From a virus, in IMG/VR virus record IMGVR_UViG_3300048587_000100, positions 1 through 32,063 of that record: DNA of 32,063 bases, one strand, 5' to 3'. Under the pieces are notes generated by a model. It made no database searches, was not told the DNA's origin, and saw only the letters and a program-made list of their open reading frames with translations. The translations under genes were made by a program, and so were the position numbers. Below, one piece after another: positions 26,308 to 32,063 of the stretch. Numbering within the stretch: the first letter of the stretch is position 1; each line of letters begins with the position of its first letter.

Positions 26308-26615
26308 TATTTGCGTCCGCCTCCCTTCGGTCTTGTAGTACGTTTACCCTTGAACATCTTCTTGTCAGCACGGTTCTCAGACTTATCCCTGAGTCGTACA
26401 TTCTTTAGCGAGTCACCATCTCCACCTTGAGAGATGGGTTTGATGTGATCAACGTCTTTACCTTCCATCATACGCTTTGCCTTTGCTGCTCCATACTTGG
26501 CAGTCAGCTTCTTAAGCATAGCATATCTTGCTCTTGCTCTTGCAGCCTTCTCCTTATTGTAGGATGCCGGCCTAAGAGATACTTCTCTATCGTAGTCTCT
26601 TTTCTTTGAACTCAT
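26307..26615 (-). CDS. HNH endonuclease
   Basis: 102 residues, very basic. The HNH core VDHIKPISQGGDGDSLKNVR (about 55-74) with SENRADKK has the His/Asn pattern of small HNH nucleases. Start context GATATGAG; ATG overlaps the upstream stop (ATGA). Phage HNH proteins near terminases may help packaging; others are free-standing homing enzymes. Here it is far from terL, so mobility is possible. It lacks the palindrome. Confidence 0.8.
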   Translation of the reverse strand: MSSKKRDYDREVSLRPASYNKEKAARARARYAMLKKLTAKYGAAKAKRMMEGKDVDHIKPISQGGDGDSLKNVRLRDKSENRADKKMFKGKRTTRPKGGGRK

Positions 26616-26866
26616 ATCCGTATTTGGTTGTATTTTGATTTAGCTTCTGTGGTTTCAGCAATGAACTTTTTCAGCAACTGAACCCGCTCCTTGTAATAGC
26701 AGGCAACCTCAGAATCCTTACTTGCTTGATCCTTTAGCACCCACTTGTATTGTTTCATGTCGAGAGTGAGCCTAGCTTTCAGACACTTCTCCAAGTCCTC
26801 TAACCCACTCCTTTTTGTCTTCGTAATCGAAAAGGCTGGTGGCTTGATAGTAGTTGTTTTGCTCAT
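26612..26866 (-). CDS. Small hypothetical protein
   Basis: 84 residues, basic and helical (LEDLEKCLKARLTLDMKQYK, YYKERVQLLKKFIAE). A one-base variant of the palindrome (TCAGCAACTGA, 26681-26691) reads VQLLKK. Start context CATATGAG; its beginning overlaps the end of the next gene upstream by 95 nt. Function not recognised. Confidence 0.5.
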   Translation of the reverse strand: MSKTTTIKPPAFSITKTKRSGLEDLEKCLKARLTLDMKQYKWVLKDQASKDSEVACYYKERVQLLKKFIAETTEAKSKYNQIRI

Positions 26867-27113
26867 ATGCGTCTTGGTAATATTTGAACACTCTCCTAAC
26901 TGAACTTACGAAGGTATCTCCCTTTGTGTAAGGTATGTTAAATCCTGCAAACCAATACATAGTTTGCTGGAACGTCTCGCATTCTATCCTGTCTGATAGA
27001 TTGTTAGGTCTCCTTACGTACCACTTCCCTTCTTCCAATTCTTCGTCCTCAGGAGACCAAGCTCTCTTGCCTTCTTCGGGTTCCTGTGTATCCATTGGTG
27101 GCATGGGCGGCAT
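26772..27113 (-). CDS. Hypothetical protein
   Basis: 113 residues, acidic N-terminus (MPPMPPMDTQEPEEGKRAW), then a possible small domain (SDRIECETFQQTMYWFAGF, SSVRRVFKYYQDAYEQNNYY). Both ends overlap neighbours by about 100 nt. A start at 27095 (MDTQEP) is also possible. It has no palindrome. No family is recognised. Confidence 0.4.
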   Translation of the reverse strand: MPPMPPMDTQEPEEGKRAWSPEDEELEEGKWYVRRPNNLSDRIECETFQQTMYWFAGFNIPYTKGDTFVSSVRRVFKYYQDAYEQNNYYQATSLFDYEDKKEWVRGLGEVSES

Positions 27114-27244
27114 ACGTAAATGAAGTGAAAAAGGTTTTCTCCTGTTCTACCATTAGGATGATGTGGATCGAAGTTCTGAGTTAAATCAATCGTCGAGCAA
27201 CTTGGGTTTGCGCAGGTTGACCACAAAGGCGCCTCCATCTTCAT
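27014..27244 (-). CDS. Small HNH-type nuclease
   Basis: 76 residues from the ATG at 27244 (a second ATG follows at 27238). C-x4-C (CANPSC), then DPHHPNGRTGENL, then VCRPCHQWIH and NPKKARELGLL give a clear treble-clef HNH fold with zinc ligands. The first codons overlap the end of recA by 59 nt; an upstream open frame antisense to nothing recognisable is ignored. It is too small for a standalone homing enzyme with target domain; an accessory or packaging role cannot be excluded. Confidence 0.65.
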   Translation of the reverse strand: MKMEAPLWSTCANPSCSTIDLTQNFDPHHPNGRTGENLFHFIYVCRPCHQWIHRNPKKARELGLLRTKNWKKGSGT

Positions 27245-28289
27245 CGTCTGATACTTCAACCTTCTTTGGCTCTTCCTTTGGGACATACTCTTCAACCCCT
27301 TCCGCGTCTTTAGCTTTAATACGCTCGATAAGCTCGTTCCTAAGCTTTTCGTCTTCCCTGAGGACTTCTTTAGCGGACTCCTCACTAGTCCCAATGATTG
27401 ACCCTTCGAGCGAATAGGTCCGCCCTTTCTTAACGATGATTTTCTCAGTAACTGAGGCTTCAAGGATTGCCCCTTCGTTGTCTGCGCCTTTGCCGAAGAC
27501 GATTTCAAACTCTGCTTCTTTGTACGGATGACCGAGTTTGTTTTTAACGAACTTTGCTTTCGTTGAATTGGACGTAGCTTCACCTTTGTCTTTGTTTGTT
27601 TGCGTGCGAGCAAGTTCAATACGCATTGAGGAGTAGAACTTCAACGCTCTTCCTCCCGGTTGTACGTTTCCAGACCCGTACCCGAAGCCTCCAATTTTGT
27701 CACGGTTCTGGTTAATACAGACAAGCAGTGTATTGTGAACAGAACATACAGGAACCATTTTGCGAAGAAACCTCCCCATAAGTCTGGCTGTTGCACCAAT
27801 ATTCGCATCATCGAGTTCCCCATCAAGCTCTTGTTGAGTGGTGATAGCGGCAACAGAATCAATGACAACCAAACCACATTCAGGAGTAGCTGCAAGATTA
27901 AGAGCAAGTTTAGTACCTTCTTCACCGACCATCGGTTGAGATAGAGCGAAAAGACTAGGACGTACACCAAGTTTAACAAAATACCCAATATCAACAGCGT
28001 GCTCGAAGTCAATGTATAGGACATACTTACCCTCCTTATTAAATTGCGCAGCTAACTGGGCAGCTACAGTGCTCTTGCCGGAAGACTCATTACCGTATAT
28101 CTCAATGATACGGTCACGAGGAAAGCCCCCAATTGAGGAGGCTCGATCAATAGCAAGATTGCCAGTAGAGATAACCGACTGAGGGTTAATCTTTGGCAAT
28201 CTCTTATCAGACAGGAGCCTGACTGTTTCAGCGCCAACTGAATCAATCAGTTGCTTGAACTGGTTGCTTAGTGTCTTCGTCTTTTTCAT
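27186..28289 (-). CDS. recA: RecA recombinase
   Basis: 367 residues, typical RecA length. Walker A GNESSGKST is at 66-74, DFEHAVD at 94-100, Walker B VVIDS at 141-145, and the loop segment INQNRDKIGGFGYGSG with the following PGGRALKFYSSMRIEL is canonical. It forms filaments on ssDNA for strand exchange. The C-terminal tail is acidic (EVSDDEDGG). Palindrome as EASVTEK (27445-27455). Its product would work with the exonuclease and RusA-like resolvase in this block, suggesting phage recombination-dependent replication. Confidence 0.95.
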   Translation of the reverse strand: MKKTKTLSNQFKQLIDSVGAETVRLLSDKRLPKINPQSVISTGNLAIDRASSIGGFPRDRIIEIYGNESSGKSTVAAQLAAQFNKEGKYVLYIDFEHAVDIGYFVKLGVRPSLFALSQPMVGEEGTKLALNLAATPECGLVVIDSVAAITTQQELDGELDDANIGATARLMGRFLRKMVPVCSVHNTLLVCINQNRDKIGGFGYGSGNVQPGGRALKFYSSMRIELARTQTNKDKGEATSNSTKAKFVKNKLGHPYKEAEFEIVFGKGADNEGAILEASVTEKIIVKKGRTYSLEGSIIGTSEESAKEVLREDEKLRNELIERIKAKDAEGVEEYVPKEEPKKVEVSDDEDGGAFVVNLRKPKLLDD

Positions 28290-28752
28290 GAAGGGATATG
28301 ACGTATTTTCTTGCGGCCTTCAAGTTACCCTTTGCTTGCTTAATTGCAAGTTTCATTATTGGTTCATCCCGGTCGCAATGCAAAACTCTTATCCTCTTGA
28401 GTAAGCCATGATCCTGTAGGTATCTCAGTAACTGAGACATTTTATTCCATGGATCGGGCCTGTAGTAGTTGGCTAGATACATAATATCAAGCTCTTTCAA
28501 GAAACGCTTAACTACAGCAATGTCTGAGACATAGACATTCACTTTTTTATTAAGCCTCCATGTCCTCTTATCGAAGTGAAGGATGAGTGAAAGAGTGTAA
28601 AACAATGCATTGGCATCTGCAATGTTAGATGAAGGACACTGATGAAGGATATCAGGTCTTAGCTCTTCTGACTTAAACTCAGTGTCAGAGTGAATGCCGA
28701 TGCCGGCGCATTTATATAGATCACAGAATGATCCAGTAGCGTATATGTTCAT
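28243..28752 (-). CDS. RNase H-like protein, degenerate catalytic residues (weak)
   Basis: 169 residues. The start MNIYATGSFCDLYKCAGIGI, then SSNIADANALFYTLSLIL, NVYVSDIAVVKRFLKELD, and RVLHCDRDEPIMKLAIKQAK follow the spacing of an RNase H fold, but the first acidic residue is missing (ATGS instead of TDGS). It may be inactive or another family with a similar fold. It overlaps recA by 47 nt. Palindrome as MSQLLRY (28425-28435). Confidence 0.4.
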   Translation of the reverse strand: MNIYATGSFCDLYKCAGIGIHSDTEFKSEELRPDILHQCPSSNIADANALFYTLSLILHFDKRTWRLNKKVNVYVSDIAVVKRFLKELDIMYLANYYRPDPWNKMSQLLRYLQDHGLLKRIRVLHCDRDEPIMKLAIKQAKGNLKAARKYVISLHEKDEDTKQPVQATD

Positions 28753-28818
28753 GATTCTGATGTAATTGTTTCTTGAATCTTCAGAGTGTGCGCCATTTTG
28801 CGCGTTTTGTTGCTGGTT

Positions 28819-29490
28819 TCATGTCTGTGCCTCCTTGTGTTTGGCGAGGGTGGCGCGGGCTTTGTCGCGGGCACGGTTTTGGGCGCGGGCTTCTGGTGTT
28901 GGCATGACGGATACCCCATAGTTTGCTGCCACCATATCTTCCAACGCCTCCACCAACTCCCTCTCCCTTTGCTCCGCGTTCTGCCACGCCACCCGGTGCG
29001 CGGTGGATTCTTGTTGGAGGCGGGTGAGTTCGGCCTGCGCGGCGTCTTTGTCTCGCCGTTCATCCATAAGTAGAAAGGACAGCGTGATATTTTCATTGTT
29101 AAGCGCAGTAACGCGCGCCTGCGCTGCGGCGAGTTCGGCTTGTAGCTTTTTGCACTCGTCGAAGATACTCACGGCGTGCCGACCTTGTTCAGCGGCTGTC
29201 TCCTGCGCTGCGGCGAGTTGGGCACGGAGATCACTGATCTCCTGGAGTCTCTGCTCGTCCCACTCAATCTGATGCTTGATGAACTTTTGCGCCTCATCAC
29301 ACCGGCGGGCGAGGTCGATGGCAAAACGCATCCGTTCGCCTTGGTTCGCAGCCATGGCGGCAACGTCTCCTTTCAGCGCCTCGATTTCCTCTCGGGACTG
29401 GCGGGCGTTGTCCTGCTCGGCGGCGAGTTGGGCGCCGAGGTCGTCGAGAGGAATAGTTGCTTCTATTTTATTAAGCTCAGGATCATCCAT
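28819..29490 (-). CDS. GC-rich coiled-coil protein
   Basis: 223 residues, nearly all predicted coiled coil rich in Ala, Gln, Glu and Arg (DLRAQLAAAQ, ELAAAQARV, QAELTRLQQ). The gene is visibly GC-richer than its neighbours, uses GCG and CGC codons freely and carries no palindrome, all of which suggest recent transfer. It resembles variable Ala-rich coiled-coil proteins in temperate-phage accessory regions; no function can be assigned. Start context TATATGG. Confidence 0.6.
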   Translation of the reverse strand: MDDPELNKIEATIPLDDLGAQLAAEQDNARQSREEIEALKGDVAAMAANQGERMRFAIDLARRCDEAQKFIKHQIEWDEQRLQEISDLRAQLAAAQETAAEQGRHAVSIFDECKKLQAELAAAQARVTALNNENITLSFLLMDERRDKDAAQAELTRLQQESTAHRVAWQNAEQRERELVEALEDMVAANYGVSVMPTPEARAQNRARDKARATLAKHKEAQT

Positions 29491-29535
29491 ATAAAGATAA
29501 GTAAGAAGGTTACAGTCAACACTGACTGGAAGATG

Positions 29536-29742
29536 TTAGTGAGGCGTTTCAATTTTGGCTTTATTGTTTATGGTAGTAATCAAGACGATAGCCGCAGAAG
29601 CACGCTCAGCACAATGCTTACCAGTACCAGCAATGCCACCAATAGTTTTACCACCGTGGCGCGCAATCTCTTCGAGAGCTTCAAGCGCAATCTTATACTT
29701 ATCCTTGAGTGAGGACAGGCTTTCTTCTGTTTGTTTATCCAT
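29536..29742 (-). CDS. Small hypothetical protein
   Basis: 68 residues, with a helix (SLKDKYKIALEALEEIARHG) followed by a Gly-rich turn (GKTIGGIAGTGKHCAERAS) and a short helix. Small proteins of this shape, with a Lys-Ile-Ala-Leu-Glu helix before an Ala/Gly motif, are common in phage accessory regions, function unknown. A palindrome lies directly upstream (29751-29761). Confidence 0.5.
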   Translation of the reverse strand: MDKQTEESLSSLKDKYKIALEALEEIARHGGKTIGGIAGTGKHCAERASAAIVLITTINNKAKIETPH

Positions 29743-29764
29743 GGCATTATTCAGTTACTGAGAC

Positions 29765-30073
29765 TTAGTAGTGGAGCTTCTTTGATTCTTTAACAGAACC
29801 AGCAAGAGCACTCAGCATAGACTGACTAGAAGATACGCTTTTATGAATGTGATCAATTACTGATGCTTCAAGAAGACTGAGGTTGTAATCCCTTTCCAAG
29901 CCGTCTCCTCCTTCGCTGTAAAACAATTCAACTTCATCTGAGATTTCTTGCAGTAGTCCGGCAGCTTGATAAAGCAAATCGTTTATATCTTGAATCCTAT
30001 TTATCGTATTAGTGTTACGTGCTTTCAATGCTTGCTTCTCTGCTTTCTTCTGTTGTTTCTTTTCTGTTTTCAT
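29765..30073 (-). CDS. Small hypothetical protein
   Basis: 102 residues. A basic N-terminal segment (MKTEKKQQKKAEKQALKAR) is followed by helices (INRIQDINDLLYQAAGLLQE). The start at 30073 has an A/C leader (ACAACCAATCAAAAACAAAC). Its stop lies four bases before the palindrome at 29751-29761. No motif. Confidence 0.5.
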   Translation of the reverse strand: MKTEKKQQKKAEKQALKARNTNTINRIQDINDLLYQAAGLLQEISDEVELFYSEGGDGLERDYNLSLLEASVIDHIHKSVSSSQSMLSALAGSVKESKKLHY

Positions 30074-30335
30074 GGTGTTTGTTTTTGATTGGTTGTTTAC
30101 CGAGAATTATCCTGATAGCATCAGCAGTATCTATCCATTCCATTTCACTTAGCTGATCGTTGGTGAATGTCTCATGCACCTTAAGGTGACACCTAGCACA
30201 TAGCTTAACCTGCTTTCCACTTGCTCTCTTTGGTAGGTACTCACGCGGGATGACATGATGCTTAGTATAAGGACCATACGTAAAGCATATCTTACACTGT
30301 CCCCACCTATTGATCCTCTCTTGTAGTTTTATGAT
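30015..30335 (-). CDS. HNH endonuclease ORF without a canonical start, downstream of a palindrome-supplied TGA
   Basis: The frame right after the stop of the HTH/zinc gene codes 106 residues with a clear HNH pattern: GQCKICFTYGP (C-x2-C), KHHVIPREYLP, then VKLCARCHLKVHE. No ATG, GTG, TTG or CTG occurs before the core, so the protein would need a rare start (ATC, ATA) or readthrough of TGA at 30336-30338. It is in the same frame as the upstream gene, and the TGA is the end of the palindrome at 30336-30346. It overlaps the following gene start by 59 nt. The protein may be the C-terminal half of a 291-residue fusion, a pseudogene, or a separate gene. Confidence 0.5.
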   Translation of the reverse strand: MIKLQERINRWGQCKICFTYGPYTKHHVIPREYLPKRASGKQVKLCARCHLKVHETFTNDQLSEMEWIDTADAIRIILGKQPIKNKHHENRKETTEESREASIEST

Positions 30336-30346
30336 TCAGTTACTGA
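30336..30346. repeat. Palindrome copy supplying a TGA stop
   Basis: On the minus strand it reads AGT AAC TGA in frame at the end of the zinc/HTH gene, separating it from the HNH frame. Confidence 0.9.
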
Positions 30347-30893
30347 AAGTCAATTGGCACCACTGTATGTATTCGCCATCCTTGTCAATAGGGATAACGC
30401 ATATACCTTCTGTCCTGTCATCATCAACAATGACAACCCTCTTTCTATAGACAAGGAAGTCTATCTGCTTTCTATACAAAGAAGAGAACCACCTACGAAA
30501 GTCTGTATAAGCCTTAACATCTGCGCAATAGAGAAGCCAAAGCAAGGTATCCTCGATTACCTTATCCCTATGGGTATTAAGATCATACCTAAGCCTGCTT
30601 ACATATGAGCAAGTAATATCAAGCTCATCAGCTATCTCTTTGTTGGTCTTGAGCCAGTTGATATTAGCTATCCTCTCTTTCCTTTCATCCTGCCTCATAC
30701 TGATGTTGGCCTTTTTGGCACATGCATCACATTGCTGCTTCTTAGTATCCTTCTCTCCTCCGCATGTTATACACAATCCCATTTCTATATTCCGTAACTG
30801 ATAAATCCTTTGCCTGCTTACAGGCTTACCAGTTACCGGATGCGGGTACTTATACGTACCGGGTAGTGGTAGTTGGGTATGCTTTCTGTTCAT
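30336..30893 (-). CDS. Zinc-binding, helix-turn-helix protein
   Basis: 185 residues. N-terminal PGTYKYPHPVTGKPVSRQRI is followed by C41-x2-C44 and C55-x2-C58, a probable zinc knuckle, and then KTNKEIADELDITCSYVSRL (83-102), a clear helix-turn-helix. This can be a transcription regulator or the DNA-binding part of a nuclease. It ends in the palindrome with the codons AGT AAC TGA, the only place where the third reading phase is used. The HNH frame continues directly in frame. A very AT-rich leader with another palindrome (30934-30944) lies upstream. Confidence 0.6.
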   Translation of the reverse strand: MNRKHTQLPLPGTYKYPHPVTGKPVSRQRIYQLRNIEMGLCITCGGEKDTKKQQCDACAKKANISMRQDERKERIANINWLKTNKEIADELDITCSYVSRLRYDLNTHRDKVIEDTLLWLLYCADVKAYTDFRRWFSSLYRKQIDFLVYRKRVVIVDDDRTEGICVIPIDKDGEYIQWCQLTFSN

Positions 30894-30933
30894 ATACTAT
30901 ATATATTAATTATTCATCTATATATCTATGTGC

Positions 30934-31073
30934 TCAGTTACTGAGAGAGTCCGGTTAGCCTTGAGTCAGGGAACCGGGCATAGTTCTCCCTTTCGGGATG
31001 GCTATGCCCAGAGATTGTGAGTCCGTATAAGCTCTCATCAGTCCCGTTGCATATCTACTAGCTCAGTTACTGA
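30934..31073. repeat. Two palindromes flanking a structured RNA region
   Basis: Copies at 30934-30944 and 31063-31073 lie in non-coding DNA and enclose a hairpin-rich segment. Confidence 0.85.
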
Positions 31074-31215
31074 CTTGTTCAGCACAATAAAGAGCATCGC
31101 AGAATCCAACACACTCGCCAGCATCGGTCATGTTCCCGAGTATTGTGTTGGATGTTCCCCCTTGCGGGGCCGATCAATTAAGCCAGAACTAGAAGCACGC
31201 TTAATCTGGTGGGTC
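30946..31215 (-). ncRNA. Structured RNA region upstream of the zinc/HTH gene
   Basis: On the minus strand: stem ATTAAGC/GCTTAAT (31177-31183, 31199-31205); CCCC-GCAA-GGGG hairpin (GNRA loop, near 31158-31169); stem ATCCAACACA/TGTGTTGGAT (31104-31113, 31144-31153); ATCGG/CCGAT that would cross it as a pseudoknot; a hairpin GGGCATAG/CTATGCCC (30976-31009) with an inner TCCC-GAAA-GGGA GNRA cap; and CCGGTT/AACCGG (30951-30956, 30972-30977). No known riboswitch or tRNA family is recognised. GNRA loops appear only on the minus strand, so it is probably transcribed leftward. Confidence 0.5.
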
Positions 31216-31242
31216 GTCTGTGGTTAGTAGTTCCCTCGAAAA

Positions 31243-31281
31243 GAAAAAACCTCGATCAAGCTGGCGGGCTCAATCGAGGTT
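31243..31281 (-). terminator. Intrinsic terminator after the UvrD-like gene
   Basis: On the minus strand, CCTCGAT (31279-31273) pairs with ATCGAGG (31256-31250), followed by TTTTTTCTTTT. Its loop contains CCCGCCAGC, complementary to part of the preceding hairpin. Confidence 0.75.
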
Positions 31282-31371
31282 CCTTTCAGGAATGGCTGAC
31301 TGAATGACCCGCCAGCCATTCCGTGTATGCGCGTATAGTGCCACACCCTAGAAAATATGCAACATCTTTTT
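31282..31371. other. Non-coding stretch downstream of the UvrD-like gene
   Basis: Together with 30945-31281 this forms about 430 nt without a gene. It holds the 10-bp hairpin, and the minus strand has a weak promoter-like TTGCAT...TATACG pair with a 19-nt spacer close to 31327-31357; no further signal is seen. Confidence 0.4.
31289..31322 (-). ncRNA. Hairpin before terminator, possible small RNA or antiterminator
   Basis: A perfect 10-bp stem GGAATGGCTG/CAGCCATTCC with a 14-nt loop lies just upstream of the terminator on the minus strand. GCTGGCGGG (31308-31316) in it is complementary to CCCGCCAGC inside the terminator hairpin (31260-31268), so the two could exclude each other or kiss. Confidence 0.4.
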
Positions 31372-32063
31372 TTAGTCAATTCTGATTCTATTGAAACTTT
31401 TTTTCTTTTTACCCAATTTAGGCACAATTATTTTAGGAACGATATCTTCCGCTGGCTCCTTTTCTTCATCCAAGACAGGAAGATCGAAAGCTTCATCCTC
31501 TTCATCAAAAGCAGTATTAATCATCTCAGGATGACGGGCAGTAGTAACAGTAACCGTTGGCTCGATAAGACCACTGCTAGGTTCTTCTTCCCCACTGATA
31601 GGATTCACAATACGAGGACTCTCAGTTACTGAGAAAGGTACAGTCTTAGTAAACTTCTCCCTGTAAGTATCGCAGATAGTTTGATTCGATCCACAGATAA
31701 ACATCTCCTTCTTAGCACGGGTGAATGCTACGTATGCAATGTTCATCTCTTGTTGGAATTGCCAAGGCAACTGTCCCTTCCACTTAAGGGGCATAATCTC
31801 AGCCCCAGCCTTATCAATGATAACAAATGTGCGATCAGCCTCCAATCCCTTAACACGATGGACAGTGGCAAGCGTAACAATGGATTGCTTATCAGAAAAC
31901 AGCGCATCAATCGACCTCTTGAATCCATCCATTGTAGATGTATCAAACCCTTGTGACTGATAGCATACCATAAGGCACTCATACTTATCGTTGAGCATCT
32001 CAAGCTGAAACTCAGGATTGCGTTGCTTGGCAATCTTCTCCTTCATGAAGTTAGTGTGAGACT
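31372..32063 (-). CDS. UvrD/PcrA-like helicase, C-terminal part
   Basis: The frame is open to the right edge, so the N-terminal ATPase motifs lie outside. Superfamily 1 motif V is visible as VTLATVHRVKGLEADRTFVI and motif VI as EMNIAYVAFTRAKKEMF. It should be a 3'-5' DNA helicase for replication or recombination. A C-terminal acidic tail and a terminal Lys run (PKLGKKKKSFNRI) are present; the palindrome is read as FSVTESP (31622-31632) at the junction between helicase core and tail. An intrinsic terminator follows. Confidence 0.85.
   Translation of the reverse strand, partial: SHTNFMKEKIAKQRNPEFQLEMLNDKYECLMVCYQSQGFDTSTMDGFKRSIDALFSDKQSIVTLATVHRVKGLEADRTFVIIDKAGAEIMPLKWKGQLPWQFQQEMNIAYVAFTRAKKEMFICGSNQTICDTYREKFTKTVPFSVTESPRIVNPISGEEEPSSGLIEPTVTVTTARHPEMINTAFDEEDEAFDLPVLDEEKEPAEDIVPKIIVPKLGKKKKSFNRIRID

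Larger units (their letters stand above)
342..31632. repeat. Dispersed 11-bp palindrome TCAGTWACTGA, 40 exact copies
   Basis: Starts of exact copies: 342, 1420, 1787, 2216, 3701, 4820, 4859, 5810, 7099, 7898, 9610, 10522, 11471, 12828, 14273, 14838, 15270, 15752, 16369, 17348, 18390, 18969, 19406, 20327, 21350, 22169, 22424, 23322, 23802, 24250, 24681, 25142, 26006, 27445, 28425, 29751, 30336, 30934, 31063, 31622. The centre is T in 22 and A in 18. Nineteen copies extend to CTCAGTWACTGAG; 34 fit YTCAGTWACTGAR. Thirty-two encode SVT(E/D) or QLL, two supply stop codons, six lie between genes. Near matches: 14109-14119, 16754-16764, 25033-25043, 26226-26236, 26681-26691, 30791-30801, and the arm-compensated TCAGCAGCTGA at 25769-25779. 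Confidence 0.95.

Noticed and set aside
28749-29096. Pro/Arg-rich ORF in the GC-rich segment
   Set aside because: It is an off-frame shadow of the coiled-coil gene and has no start context.
29505-29522. CAGTCAACACTG near the palindrome arms
   Set aside because: Arms are separated by four bases, unlike every other copy; likely chance.
31031-31060. Hammerhead-ribozyme-like CTGATGAGAGC on the minus strand
   Set aside because: The conserved GAAA following stem II is missing, so the catalytic core cannot form.
342-31632. Palindrome as a CRISPR array, transposon end or RNA hairpin
   Set aside because: Spacing is about 800 bp and irregular, flanks differ everywhere and lie in coding frame, and a one-base loop cannot fold as RNA.

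Overview
This window looks like part of a tailed double-stranded DNA phage or prophage genome of moderate GC content. It has two gene blocks that face each other. The rightward block (1-14687) carries virion and packaging genes: the tail end of a cupin-like protein, two proteins that may be ejected internal virion proteins, a 3295-residue polyvalent protein and the large terminase subunit. This order resembles the internal-virion-protein/terminase region of podoviruses. The leftward block (14635 to the right edge) holds replication, recombination and small accessory genes: MazG-like pyrophosphohydrolase, RusA-like resolvase, Toprim primase-helicase, a probable ssDNA-binding protein, a highly acidic partner protein, a RecB/Cas4-type nuclease, RecA, three HNH nucleases, a tRNA-Arg(UCU) and a UvrD-like helicase cut by the window edge. 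Genes are packed tightly, with many 1-100 nt overlaps.

The dominant signal is a dispersed 11-bp palindrome, TCAGTWACTGA (wider consensus YTCAGTWACTGAR). I count 40 exact copies, one per about 800 bp, in genes of both strands and between genes; an 11-mer with one two-fold degenerate base is expected well under once by chance. In genes it reads as Ser-Val-Thr-Glu/Asp in 22 copies and Gln-Leu-Leu in 10. Where it reads QLL the centre is always TTA on the coding strand, because TAA would stop translation. The third phase always contains TGA and occurs only once, as a stop codon. The site is therefore conserved as DNA in unrelated proteins. A 5-bp dyad with a 1-nt centre cannot fold as an RNA hairpin, so a dimeric DNA-binding protein, a modification enzyme or a genome-marking/segregation/recombination function is the natural inference.

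Many starts lack a Shine-Dalgarno sequence. They carry an A/C-rich leader of the AACAAACCAA type, and often AT directly before ATG. One strong promoter with a dyad around its -10 box precedes the nuclease gene. Three leftward intrinsic terminators are visible. About 430 nt before the UvrD-like gene's 3' end (30945-31371) is non-coding and highly structured, with GNRA-capped hairpins on the minus strand.

The host cannot be read directly. The absence of Shine-Dalgarno sites and a secreted fibronectin-like protein whose C-terminus resembles Verrucomicrobiota secreted proteins weakly suggest that phylum or a neighbour.
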